DNA from: Betaproteobacteria bacterium | Lineage (GTDB): Bacteria; Pseudomonadota; Gammaproteobacteria; Burkholderiales; SG8-39 | Reading direction: 5' to 3' | Assembly: GCA_009693345.1 (NCBI GenBank) | Contig: SHXL01000031.1 | Location: forward strand, 1-18,430 | DNA: 18,430 bases | Shown: positions 1 to 8,177 of the stretch, piece after piece | How the letters are laid out: each line of letters opens with the position of its first letter | Position numbering within the stretch: the first letter of the stretch is position 1 | The notes under the pieces: generated by a model | Told to the model about the DNA's origin: nothing | Database searches by the model: none | The model's input: the letters and a program-made list of their open reading frames with translations, nothing else | Program-made: the position numbers and the translations under genes

Positions 1-1202
1 AGCACCGCGACGTCCCGCTCGCCCGTCTCCGGCGCAAGCACCCCGCTGAACTCGCGTCCGAACATCTCCGACGGCTCGCAACCGTAGATGCGGCGCACCG
101 CCGCCGGGCTGAGGTAGGTCCAGCGGCCCGCGCCGTCCACCGACCAGATCAGGTCGTTCGAGGTCTCGACCAAATTGCGGTACGTCGCCTCGCTCTTCGA
201 CAGCACCTGGCTGTACGCGTCCTGCGCGTGCCGCAACTCGGTAATATCGGTGAACATACTGACGATGCCGCCGGCGCGGCTGCGCACGAACAGGCCCTGC
301 AGCGAGCGCCCGTCGCGCAACTTGTAGTGGCGCACCAGGCCGGCGCCGCTGCGCCGGCGCGCCAAGCGCTCCTCGAGCCACTGCGCATAGCGATCGGCGT
401 CCTCCGGCGGGACGACCTCGGCGGCAAACGCATTCTGCGCGATCACCGGATAGGGCGCACCGGTGAGTTCGGCTGCTGACTTGCCTGCACCGTATACGCG
501 CGCGTAGATCTCATTGCAGACCAGCAGCCGGTCGTCCGCATCGTAGACCGCGATGCCTTCGGGGAAACTGTCGATGGCATCGCGCAGCTGCGCTTCGCTC
601 CTCGCCAGCCGCCCGACGAGCTCTTCGTTCTCGATCTGCGTGCGCAACGTGCGCAGGATGCCGTCGTGGATGTCGCGGTAGACGCGCACCATGACCACCC
701 CGAATACCGCCACCATCAGGGCCAGCAAAGCGTAGGTGCGGCCCGACTGCGCCGCGAGCTGCACGATGATGGCGGCGAACGGCGGCACGCAAAATCCGTA
801 GAACACCGCCGGACTCGGTGCGTACACGCCCGCCGCACCGATGATGGTGCCGCCGACAACGAAGATCACCGCCATCTGGAACAAGGGATCGCTCACCGGC
901 AGGAACACCGCAGGCGGATAGGCCCAGAGTGCGCCCGCCGCGATCGCGCCGAGCGCGAACAGCGCCTCCCAGCGATACGGCGTGTGCCGCCCGGCGCCGC
1001 GCGCATAGGCGCGATGCAGGCCGACCCGCGCCAGCGTGACCGCCACCACGCCGCCGAACCAGGCGAGCAGGAGCGTGACGGGAAACGCCTCCCACAGGAC
1101 GAGCAACAGGAGGACCGCATTTGCGAGCGTCGCGAAGTACGCGGGCCGGGCGACGCGGAAAAGCGCCGCCACTCGCGCCGTCACTATCTTCTGTTCGCTC
1201 AT
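1..1202 (-). CDS. Membrane-anchored PAS-domain sensor, partial (C-terminus beyond window)
   Basis: I translated this from an ATG at 1202 down to the left edge: 400 uninterrupted residues (codons 1202 to 3) with no stop. Residues about 20-175 form six hydrophobic segments (near 22-38, 43-60, 80-100, 108-127, 132-150, 156-173), a membrane sensory module. A short linker helix follows, then a PAS fold at about 205-325 (core FPEGIAVYDADDRLLVCN, ending MFTDITELRHAQ) and the start of a second PAS at about 338 (YRNLVETSNDLIWSVDGAGR). Such architectures normally end in a histidine kinase, GGDEF or GGDEF-EAL output, which cannot be seen here, so its enzymatic class is unknown. No clear Shine-Dalgarno precedes the ATG. 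It is separated by 117 nt from the next minus-strand gene and is probably its own unit. The ligand is unknown. Confidence 0.85.
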   Translation of the reverse strand, partial: MSEQKIVTARVAALFRVARPAYFATLANAVLLLLVLWEAFPVTLLLAWFGGVVAVTLARVGLHRAYARGAGRHTPYRWEALFALGAIAAGALWAYPPAVFLPVSDPLFQMAVIFVVGGTIIGAAGVYAPSPAVFYGFCVPPFAAIIVQLAAQSGRTYALLALMVAVFGVVMVRVYRDIHDGILRTLRTQIENEELVGRLARSEAQLRDAIDSFPEGIAVYDADDRLLVCNEIYARVYGAGKSAAELTGAPYPVIAQNAFAAEVVPPEDADRYAQWLEERLARRRSGAGLVRHYKLRDGRSLQGLFVRSRAGGIVSMFTDITELRHAQDAYSQVLSKSEATYRNLVETSNDLIWSVDGAGRWTYLSPAAVRRIYGCEPSEMFGREFSGVLAPETGERDVAV

Positions 1203-1319
1203 CGAGGCACGCTATTCCCGCGCTGGGCGCCTACCGCCGGAACAACGGCACACGAATGACACTTTCTTGCGCTTTCCCCGACGGACGGTGCCCTGCGCCT
1301 GATGCGCGCAGGACGGGTG

Positions 1320-3374
1320 TCAAGGGACTCTCACCACCTCGACCAGGCAGTCATAGAAGGTTGCCGCGCCGCCCAGGTCGGCGGTGCGCTGGGAGGTGAG
1401 GTCGTTCGCGTTGCGGCGGTCGCGCGAAAATTTCTTCCACCACACCGAGGGCGCCACCACCACGCCGCGCCGCGGCTTGTCGTTGACGCGGGCCTTGAGC
1501 GTGCAGCTGCCGCGGTCATTGAATACGCGCACCGCGTCGCCATCCGCGATGCCGCGCTTTGCCGCGTCGTCCGAATGCAGCTCCAGGCTGGGCTCGCCTT
1601 CCTCCTCTCGGAAGCGCGGCAGGTTGGCGAACGAGGAATTGAGGAAGTTGCGCACCGGCGGCGACAGGAAGCTGAGCGGATACTTGCGCGCCAGCTGCGG
1701 ATTGCTCGCCGGCAATTCGGCCGGCGGATTGTAGAACGGCAGCGGATCGATGCCCTGCGCCTTCAGCGATTCGCTGTAGAACTCGCACTTGCCCGAGGAC
1801 GTGTGAAAACCGCCCTTGGCGAAAGGCGCGAATTTCGCCGGCAGCGCGAGGCGCTTCCAGCCGTCGCGCTTGAGCGATTCCCAGTCCATGCCGGCGAGGT
1901 TGGCATGGCCCGAGCCGATCGCCTGGCGCGCGAGATCGTCGTCCGAATCGCGGAAGCAATCCTCCTCGAAGCCCATGCGCGCCGCCAGCCGCCGGAAGAC
2001 TTCGGCGTTCGGCAGCGATTCGCCGACCGGGGCGATGGCCGGGTTGTTCGCCAGCACGTACAGGTGGCCGTAGGATTTGTGAATGTCGGTGTGCTCGAGC
2101 TGGGTGGTCGCGGGCAGCACGATGTCGGCATAGTCCGCGGTGTCGGTGAGGAAGGAGTCCATCACCACGCAGAACAGGTCTTCTCGCGCAAAACCCTTGA
2201 CCACTTTGGACGAATCAGGGCACACCGCCACCGGGTTGTTGTTGTAGACCACGACGGCGCTCACTGCGGGCTCCGAGGCCGTCAGCGCATCCCCCAAACT
2301 GGCATGATTGATCACGCGCGGGCGCTTTGCGGGCATCAGGTCCGGGCGCTCGAGCTTCGCGTGGTCGAAGTGATAGTTGTCGGCCGTCGTCAGCAGGATG
2401 CCGCCTGCGGGATCGCGCCAGGCCCCGGTGAGCGCCGGCAAGCAGGCGATGGTGCGCGCCGCGATACCGCCGCCGGCGTGGCGCTGCATGCCGTAATTGA
2501 GGCGGATCGCGGCCGGTTTCACGGTGCCGTAGGCGCGCGCGAGCTGGACGACCTCCTCAAGAGTGATGCCGCAGGTGGTCGCGGCCCAATCGGGCGGATA
2601 CTGTTTGAGTCTTACCTTCAGTTCTTCATATCCCAGGGTGTACTTCGAAACGTAATCCTGGTCGACCAGGCCCTCGGCGACCAGCACGTGCATCATGCCC
2701 AAGGCCAGCGCGCCGTCGGTGCCCGGCAGCAGCGCGATGTGCTGGCTGCATTTCTCCGCGGTGAGGCTGCGGTAGGGATCGATCGCCACCAGCTTCGCGC
2801 CGCGCCGCTTGGCTTCCTGCGCCCGCGACCAGAAGTGCAGGTTGGACGCGATCGGGTTGGAGCCCCAGATAACGATCAGCTTCGAATCCTGGTAATGCTC
2901 CGGGTCCATGCCATAGCTGCCGCCGAGCGTCGCCTTGATGCCGGCCTTGCCGGCGGACGAACATAGCGTGCGCTCGAGCTGCGATGCACCGAGCTTGTGG
3001 AAAAAGCGCCGGTCCATCGAGCTGTACTGCAGCATGCCCATGGTGCCGGCGTAGCTGAGCGGCAGTATTGCTTCCGGATTCACGGCGGCGATGGCTTTCA
3101 GGCGCGCCGCAATTTCGTCCAGCGCCTCTTCCCAGCTGATGCGCTTGAACTCACCCTTGCCCTTGGGGCCGACGCGCTTGAGCGGATGCTGCAGCCGGTC
3201 GGGCGAATAGGTGCGCTCGGGATAGTGGGCGACCTTGGTGCAAAGCGAGCCGTCGGTGAAAGGGTGCTGCGGATCGCCCTGCACTTTCACCGCCACGCCG
3301 TCCTTCACCGTAACCAGCATCGCGCAGGTGTCCGGACAGTCGTGCGGACAGGCGGCGCGGACGATGGTTTCCAT
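1320..3374 (-). CDS. Molybdopterin oxidoreductase, DMSO reductase superfamily (BisC/COG0243-like)
   Basis: This 684-residue protein starts at ATG 3374 (an in-frame TTG lies two codons upstream). It opens with a 4Fe-4S ligand set, Cys9-x3-Cys13-x3-Cys17-x27-Cys45 (CPHDCPDTC ... LCTKV), followed by the molybdopterin-binding core (IWGSNPIASNLHFWSRAQ) and ending in the MGD-binding C-terminal domain (NDLTSQRTADLGGAATFYD). Length fits stand-alone catalytic subunits of the family. There is no twin-arginine signal, so it should be cytoplasmic. I could not assign the Mo ligand with certainty; Cys138 (RTLCSSAGKAG) lies in roughly the right region. The substrate cannot be read from sequence. It begins 9 nt after the glcF stop, so it is likely the last gene of the glc transcript. 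No electron-transfer or membrane-anchor subunit is adjacent. Confidence 0.88.
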   Translation of the reverse strand: METIVRAACPHDCPDTCAMLVTVKDGVAVKVQGDPQHPFTDGSLCTKVAHYPERTYSPDRLQHPLKRVGPKGKGEFKRISWEEALDEIAARLKAIAAVNPEAILPLSYAGTMGMLQYSSMDRRFFHKLGASQLERTLCSSAGKAGIKATLGGSYGMDPEHYQDSKLIVIWGSNPIASNLHFWSRAQEAKRRGAKLVAIDPYRSLTAEKCSQHIALLPGTDGALALGMMHVLVAEGLVDQDYVSKYTLGYEELKVRLKQYPPDWAATTCGITLEEVVQLARAYGTVKPAAIRLNYGMQRHAGGGIAARTIACLPALTGAWRDPAGGILLTTADNYHFDHAKLERPDLMPAKRPRVINHASLGDALTASEPAVSAVVVYNNNPVAVCPDSSKVVKGFAREDLFCVVMDSFLTDTADYADIVLPATTQLEHTDIHKSYGHLYVLANNPAIAPVGESLPNAEVFRRLAARMGFEEDCFRDSDDDLARQAIGSGHANLAGMDWESLKRDGWKRLALPAKFAPFAKGGFHTSSGKCEFYSESLKAQGIDPLPFYNPPAELPASNPQLARKYPLSFLSPPVRNFLNSSFANLPRFREEEGEPSLELHSDDAAKRGIADGDAVRVFNDRGSCTLKARVNDKPRRGVVVAPSVWWKKFSRDRRNANDLTSQRTADLGGAATFYDCLVEVVRVP

Positions 3375-3383
3375 GCGCAAATT

Positions 3384-4589
3384 CTACTCGTCCAGCAGCT
3401 CTATCCAGTGGCGCACCGGAGTGCTGGTGCACGGCTGCAGGTGGGCCAGGCACCCGATGTTGGCCGTCGCGATGACGCCGGGACCGCCGGCGGCAAGCGC
3501 GGAGAGCTTGCGCTCGCGCAGTTGCCCAGAAAGTTCGGGCTGCAGGATCGAGTAGGTGCCGGCCGAGCCGCAGCACAAATGCCCGTCGGCAACGGGCGCA
3601 AGCTCATAGCCCGCGCTCTGCAACAGCGCTTCGACCTTGCCACGTAGCTGCTGGCCGTGCTGCAGCGAGCATGGGGATTGGAACGCGATGCGGCCTTTGA
3701 ATTTTTTCTCTGAATTGAAATTTTCTTCAAAAACCTCGGAAAGATCTCTGGTCAATGCCGATATTTTTGCCGCCTTTTCACAGTATGCCGGATCGTGCTG
3801 CAGCAGGTGGCCGTACTCCTTTACCGTCGACCCGCAGCCGCTCGCCGTCATCACGATCGCTTCGATCTCGCCGCGTTCGATGGACGGCCACCAGGCATCG
3901 ATCAGCGCGCGCATGTCGTCCCTGCCCGCGTCCTGCTCGTTCAGATGGAAGCGAACCGCGCCGCAGCAGGCGGCGCCCGGCGCCTCGATGAGCGAAATTC
4001 CATGCCGGTCGAGCACCCGCGCCGCCGCCGCATTGATCGCGGGCGCGAGAGCCGGCTGCACGCAGCCCGCGAGCGCCAGCATACGCCGCCGGTGGCGCGG
4101 CGCAGGCCAGGTCCCCGCGGCTTTGGGTTTTTCCGGGATCGCCTTTTGGAGGGATGCGGGAAGGAACGATTTCGCCAGCCATCCCAGCAGCAGCGCAAAC
4201 GAGAAAAACCCCGTGCGCGGCAGAAAGGCGCCGAGCGCCTTTCTTTTCACCCCGTCCCAGAGTCCCCGCCCGACCTTCGCTTCGACGATACCGCGCCCGA
4301 TGTCGGCGAGCCGCCCGTACTCCACGCCCGAGGGGCAGGTGGATTCGCAGGAGCGGCAGCTGAGGCAGCGGTCGAGGTGCAGGCGCGTCTTCGAGGTCGG
4401 CGCCACGCCCTCGAGCACCTGCTTGACGAGATAGATGCGGCCGCGCGGCCCGTCCAGCTCGTCACCGAGGAGCTGGTAGGTCGGGCAGGTCGCGTTGCAG
4501 AAGCCGCAATGCACGCACTTGCGCAGAATCGCGTCCGCCTCCTTTCCTTCTGGCGTATCGCGGATGAAATCGGCGAGCTCGGTTTGCAC
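3384..4589 (-). CDS. glcF: Glycolate oxidase iron-sulfur subunit GlcF
   Basis: GlcF carries electrons from the flavoprotein subunits GlcD/GlcE of glycolate oxidase toward the respiratory chain. The 401-residue product has two ferredoxin-type clusters (Cys25, 28, 31, 35 in CVHCGFCNATCP; Cys75, 78, 81, 85 in CLSCRSCESTCP) and two CCG domains (CCG at 208-210 and 339-341), the standard GlcF layout and length. The start is a GTG at 4589, placing the first cysteine motif where it sits in the family. No Shine-Dalgarno precedes it, and only 19 nt separate it from the divergent gene starting at 4609. In most genomes glcF directly follows glcE; here a DUF349 gene and an opposite-strand gene lie between them. 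Residues about 283-298 (FEENFNSEKKFKG) are encoded by a locally AT-rich patch. Confidence 0.95.
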   Translation of the reverse strand: MQTELADFIRDTPEGKEADAILRKCVHCGFCNATCPTYQLLGDELDGPRGRIYLVKQVLEGVAPTSKTRLHLDRCLSCRSCESTCPSGVEYGRLADIGRGIVEAKVGRGLWDGVKRKALGAFLPRTGFFSFALLLGWLAKSFLPASLQKAIPEKPKAAGTWPAPRHRRRMLALAGCVQPALAPAINAAAARVLDRHGISLIEAPGAACCGAVRFHLNEQDAGRDDMRALIDAWWPSIERGEIEAIVMTASGCGSTVKEYGHLLQHDPAYCEKAAKISALTRDLSEVFEENFNSEKKFKGRIAFQSPCSLQHGQQLRGKVEALLQSAGYELAPVADGHLCCGSAGTYSILQPELSGQLRERKLSALAAGGPGVIATANIGCLAHLQPCTSTPVRHWIELLDE

Positions 4590-4608
4590 GGTTGACTATA
4601 CTTTCGAC
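4590..4608. promoter_or_regulatory. Compact divergent promoter with a near-symmetric -10 (glcF / small membrane gene)
   Basis: Only 19 nt separate the glcF GTG (minus) from the ATG of the plus-strand gene. The gap holds ACTATACT at 4595-4602. Read on the plus strand, TATACT (4597-4602) matches TATAAT at 5 of 6. Read on the minus strand, TATAGT (4600-4595) also matches at 5 of 6. The hexamers end 6 nt and 5 nt before the respective start codons, placing transcription starts at or beside them. No Shine-Dalgarno occurs on either side. The -35 positions, inside the opposing genes, are poor matches. This is an inference from sequence. Confidence 0.45.
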
Positions 4609-4989
4609 ATGACAATTATGTTCTGGCTAGTGGTGGTCGTTTTCGCCGCCGTGCTCGTCGGACTGGTCTGGTACATCCGGCGCAAGGCGGAGGAGCGCAG
4701 GTTCGCCGAGGAAGCGCGCGTTGCCGCGTTCGTATCCAGACTCGGTGCCGCAGTTCCACCCTCCGCCCCCAGTCCTGCGACGGCCCAGCCGCTTTCATCG
4801 CTTTCCAACGATATCGCGCAGCAGAAGCTGCTGTTCGAATCCGCGTACAAAGCCGGCGAGGCGGATGAACCCGCGCTTGCCATCCAGCTGTACGCCCGGC
4901 TGCTCGCGCGGTACCCCGCGACGACGTTTGCCGACCCGGCACGCGAGGCCGTGGAAGCGCAGAAGAAAAAGCTGCCAAAGGCACGATAG
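4609..4989 (+). CDS. Small single-pass membrane protein with TPR-like cytosolic tail
   Basis: This 126-residue protein has one N-terminal membrane helix at about residues 4-22 (MFWLVVVVFAAVLVGLVWYI), a positive RRKAEERR stop-transfer patch, a Pro/Ala/Ser-rich linker at about 45-65, and an amphipathic helical segment with TPR-like spacing at about 70-115 (AIQLYARLLARYPATT). I chose ATG 4609 because the membrane helix follows at once; an ATG at 4618 is also possible, and upstream in-frame ATGs would lie inside glcF. I do not recognise the family. It sits on the strand opposite to the glc genes, ends 1 nt before the DUF349 stop codon and starts 19 nt from glcF, so it is wholly embedded in the glc operon. 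A role beside the respiratory enzyme is only a guess. Confidence 0.7.
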   Translation: MTIMFWLVVVVFAAVLVGLVWYIRRKAEERRFAEEARVAAFVSRLGAAVPPSAPSPATAQPLSSLSNDIAQQKLLFESAYKAGEADEPALAIQLYARLLARYPATTFADPAREAVEAQKKKLPKAR

Positions 4990-4990
4990 G

Positions 4991-7084
4991 TCATTGCGCC
5001 GGCTGCCGGCTGGCCTTGACCAGCGCCTCGACAATCGACGACATGCGCGAGTCGTGCTCCGGATCGCTGCGCGCCGCCGCATACCAGCGCTGCAACAGCA
5101 TTTCCGGATCAGCAGATCCCGTCTTCCCGGGCCGGAAGCGTTCCTGCAGCTTCAGCAGCTGACGCGCCCGGCGCGCGCCGGAGGCCGATGGCGACGAGGG
5201 CAGATCGAGTGCGAGCTCGAGGTCGAGGAGCAGCGCTTCGCGCTCGATGCGGCCTTTGTCGAGCGTCACCGCGCTCGCCTGCGCAGCAGCCAGGACGGAA
5301 TCGCGCGCGCGCTGCTCGAACCGGTTGCGCGCCGCATCCAGCCGACGTTCGTCCCGCGCCTTGCGCTCGTTCAGCTGACGGCTGCGCTCGGCTTCTCGCG
5401 CGGTTCGCTCCGTCTCGCGCGCATTGCGCTTTTCGTCGCGTTGCGCGAACACCGCATTGCATGCGGCGTGAAATCGCTGCCAAAGCGCCTGTTCTTCCTG
5501 GCGCGCCAGGCCGACATTGCGCGCGCTGTCTTTCCAACGCGCCTGCAAGGCGGTCGCCGACTTGATCGCGATGCCGAGCTGCGGCGCGTCGCGCAGTGCC
5601 TCCGCCTCCCGGATGAGCGCCTCGCGGCGGCCGAATTCGGCCTGCCGTGCCATACCGATGTGCGCGTCCACCGCCTTGAGAACCTTGTCGAAACGCTTGC
5701 GCAACTGCCGCTCTGCGCGAAATCCGGCGAACGGCAGCGCGCGCCACTGGTTGCCGAAGTCGTGGCGCCTCCCGGCTATCGAGCGGATTTCGGCCTTCTC
5801 CCAATCGATGCCCGCGGACCAGGCCTCGCACTGATCGCACAGGATCGCCTTGGCGGCGGCCGCAGCTTTTTCCTGGCCCGCGCGCTCTGCGCGATATTCG
5901 AGTACCGGCCGGAATGCCCGGGTCAGGACGGCATCGAAACGCTCCCACTGCTTGCGGGTCGCGTGCCGGCTGGCATCCAGCTGCTTCCACTGCTCGCGCA
6001 GGCCGGTTACAGCGGTTGCCAGCTTCTCCGGTTCGCGCTCCCCTTGCAGCAACTCTTCCGCAGCCCGGATCAGTTGCCCGCGCGCCTGGTCATCGCCCCA
6101 TCGCGCCCAGTCGCGCATGCGTCCAAGCTGTGCACGCTCGCGGCGCAGCCGCCGCATCAGGGATTCCGGCAGCGGCCCGGCGCCCGCTTTCTCGACGAGC
6201 TGCCGCTCCGTGTCCTCGGCTTCGGCAGGTTGGCCCGCCTGAACTTGCAACGCCAGGCGCTCGAGCAGGTCGCGCACGGCGTCGCGCTCGCCCGCGGGCG
6301 GTGTGCGCAGCGGTCTCGCCTCGCGGGGTGCCGGCGCGGCAGGAGCCGGCTCAACAGCCTTCGGCTCCGGCGCCAGCGCATCGAGAGCCGCGGTCGCCCT
6401 CTCCATCGAGTGCGCAAGCGCCGCCGCGGTCGGATGACCCGCCAGCCAGGCCACGCGCTGCGATGATCGCTCGACGATCGCCTCGACGTTCCCGCGCAAA
6501 GCCTCCGCGTCAGCCGGCCCGGCCGCCGACTCGATGCGCACGCATAGCGCTTCCGCCTCCGCCGCGTCGGCTCCGAGATCGCGCATCGCCTGCGCATCCC
6601 GCTGGACCCGCTCGCGCACGGCCGCCGCGAGATCGAGGCATTCCTGCGGCACGCTGGACTCACGCAGAAGGCTGTTCAGCTCCGAATCGAGCTCCTCGAA
6701 GCTGTCCGCGGGAAATGCCTCGAGATCGGACTTCGTCGCAAGGATGCGGCGAAACGCCGCCGCAAGTTCCGCCGCGCGCATGGCGTGGCCTAGCGTGCGG
6801 CAGCGCGCGCGCAACAGGTCGGAGCAGTGCCGGTAAACGCGATTGTCGCGGCGCCGCGTCACCTCGACGATGCGCGCGAGCAGATCGGGGTCTGAAATCC
6901 GCTGTGCCGCGGCGAAGCGGATTTCCGAGATGCGGGCGCGCTGCGCCACTTCGGCAAGCGCGGCTTCGGACTCCAGGCGCGCCAGCCGTGCTGTGGCGCG
7001 CGCCGCGTCGGTTGCGGCACACAACGCATCCACCTGCTCGCGCAGATCGGTCGCAAGAAGAACGGCAAGCTCATCCTGGCGCAT
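4991..7084 (-). CDS. DUF349 domain-containing, long helical protein
   Basis: A 697-residue, strongly charged, almost wholly helical protein without signal or membrane segment, hence cytosolic. Its C-terminal half has DUF349-type units: a tryptophan-centred helix pair near residues 360-395 (LREQWKQL ... RKQWERFDAVL), another near 440-475 (FGNQWRALPFAGFRAERQLRKRF), and a third near 510-550 (LQARWKDSARNVGLA ... LWQRFHAACNAVF). A Pro/Ala linker at about 240-265 divides it from an N-terminal helical half. A basic coiled-coil stretch near 550-600 is rich in Arg and Glu. The function of DUF349 proteins is not known to me. It starts 21 nt after the glcE stop, with a G-rich GGCGGGG ahead of the ATG, and appears co-transcribed with glcD and glcE. 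Its stop abuts the convergent gene ending at 4989. Confidence 0.85.
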   Translation of the reverse strand: MRQDELAVLLATDLREQVDALCAATDAARATARLARLESEAALAEVAQRARISEIRFAAAQRISDPDLLARIVEVTRRRDNRVYRHCSDLLRARCRTLGHAMRAAELAAAFRRILATKSDLEAFPADSFEELDSELNSLLRESSVPQECLDLAAAVRERVQRDAQAMRDLGADAAEAEALCVRIESAAGPADAEALRGNVEAIVERSSQRVAWLAGHPTAAALAHSMERATAALDALAPEPKAVEPAPAAPAPREARPLRTPPAGERDAVRDLLERLALQVQAGQPAEAEDTERQLVEKAGAGPLPESLMRRLRRERAQLGRMRDWARWGDDQARGQLIRAAEELLQGEREPEKLATAVTGLREQWKQLDASRHATRKQWERFDAVLTRAFRPVLEYRAERAGQEKAAAAAKAILCDQCEAWSAGIDWEKAEIRSIAGRRHDFGNQWRALPFAGFRAERQLRKRFDKVLKAVDAHIGMARQAEFGRREALIREAEALRDAPQLGIAIKSATALQARWKDSARNVGLARQEEQALWQRFHAACNAVFAQRDEKRNARETERTAREAERSRQLNERKARDERRLDAARNRFEQRARDSVLAAAQASAVTLDKGRIEREALLLDLELALDLPSSPSASGARRARQLLKLQERFRPGKTGSADPEMLLQRWYAAARSDPEHDSRMSSIVEALVKASRQPAQ

Positions 7085-7105
7085 CGTCGCCCCGCCGCAA
7101 GGTCA

Positions 7106-8173
7106 TCAGAACTCCTGGTAGAGCCGGCCGGGATTGAGGATCCCCGCCGGATCGAAGGTTTGCTTGAGCTCGCGGTGCAGCCGCGCCAGCTCGGGCGGCA
7201 GCGGCGCGAATGCGCCGCCCGGCTTGTCGCTCGCGCGAAACTGCGTCGCATGCCCGCCCGCGCCCGCCGCAGCCGCGCGCACCGTAGCCGCGTCGGCGCC
7301 GCTCTTCAGCCAGCGCAACGCTCCGCCCCATTCGATCAGCTGCTCGCCGGGCAGTTCGATCTGCGGCGCGCGCGACGGCAGCGATAGCCGCCACAGCGGC
7401 GCCGGGAGCGCGAAGAAAGGCTCGGACTGCTCGCGAATCCCCGCCCAGAAGCGCGCCGCCGAGTCGGAATCCACCCGCTCTCCGCCCAGCTTGTCCGCCG
7501 CCGCCCGGACCGCGCCTTGCGCCCCGGAGAGTCGCAGCTCGAACGCGCCGTCGCGCCACGCGGTCGCCGAAATCGGCAGCGGCTGTCCCGCCCAGCGGTT
7601 CATGCTCTCCAGCGCCTTGGCCTGCGGCATTTCGAGCGCCAGAGTCAGTTCGGACACCGGGCGCGGTGCCAGCTTGAGGGAGATTTCCAGAATCAAGCCG
7701 AGCGTGCCGAGCGATCCGGCGAGCACGCGCGATACATCGTAGCCGGCGACGTTCTTCATCACCTGGCCGCCGAAGGCGAGCATCCGGCCGCGCCCGTCCA
7801 GGATCGTGGCGCCAAGCATGAAGTCGCGCACTGCGCCGGCGCTGGCGCGGCGCGGGCCCGAAAGGCCCGCGGCGACGCAGCCCCCGAGCGTCGCTCCAGG
7901 ACCGAAACCGGGGGGTTCAAAAGGCAGGAATTGCCCTTGCTTGAAAAGCACTTCAATCAGGTCGGCAAGCAAGGTGCCGCAGCGCGCAGTGACCACCAGT
8001 TCGGACGGCTCGTAAGCCACGATACCGGAGCAGCCGCGCGTATCGAGCAGTTCGCCGCGCGGCTCGTTGCCGTAGAAATCCTTGGTGCCGCCGCCGCGAA
8101 TGCGCAGCGCGCGCCGCTCGGCCGCGGCGGCCCTGATCTGGTCGGAAAACCCCTTTGAAAATTCCGGGTCCAA
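7106..8173 (-). CDS. glcE: Glycolate oxidase FAD-binding subunit GlcE
   Basis: GlcE is the second flavoprotein of glycolate oxidase, needed with GlcD and GlcF for activity. The FAD-binding type 4 fold shows as RIRGGGTKDFYG near the N-terminus, then GPGATLGGCVAAGLSGPRR and GGQVMKNVAGYDVSRVLAGS, with the C-terminal DPAGILNPGRLY. The only start that fits the family is TTG at 8173, giving 355 residues (E. coli GlcE has 350). Upstream the frame runs on into glcD without family similarity, and no ATG or GTG lies nearby downstream. The TTG is 4 nt after the glcD stop. Only a weak AGG lies about 12 nt before it, so translation probably depends on coupling to glcD and should be lower than that of glcD. 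Confidence 0.93.
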   Translation of the reverse strand: MDPEFSKGFSDQIRAAAAERRALRIRGGGTKDFYGNEPRGELLDTRGCSGIVAYEPSELVVTARCGTLLADLIEVLFKQGQFLPFEPPGFGPGATLGGCVAAGLSGPRRASAGAVRDFMLGATILDGRGRMLAFGGQVMKNVAGYDVSRVLAGSLGTLGLILEISLKLAPRPVSELTLALEMPQAKALESMNRWAGQPLPISATAWRDGAFELRLSGAQGAVRAAADKLGGERVDSDSAARFWAGIREQSEPFFALPAPLWRLSLPSRAPQIELPGEQLIEWGGALRWLKSGADAATVRAAAAGAGGHATQFRASDKPGGAFAPLPPELARLHRELKQTFDPAGILNPGRLYQEF

Positions 8174-8177
8174 GAAA

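Noticed and set aside
1292..1312. Hairpin CCTGCGC/GCGCAGG in the gap after the molybdopterin oxidoreductase gene, as a terminator
   Set aside because: Perfect 7-bp arms but no T-run on either side, and such GC arms arise easily here; not a supported intrinsic terminator.
1302..2966. A 554-codon open frame on the plus strand opposite the molybdopterin oxidoreductase
   Set aside because: It is antisense to a well-supported gene, is Arg/Ala/Gly/His-rich with no recognisable motif, and is the expected shadow of GC-rich codon positions.
4583..4596. TTTGCA or TTGAC as a -35 box for the small plus-strand membrane gene
   Set aside because: Spacing to TATACT is far too short (TTTGCA lies 8 nt away and TTGAC abuts it), and TTGAC has no good -10 at 16-18 nt.
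4721..6466. A 581-codon plus-strand open frame across the small membrane gene and the DUF349 gene
   Set aside because: Low-complexity Arg/Pro/Leu composition, no domain, and it runs out of frame through two better genes.
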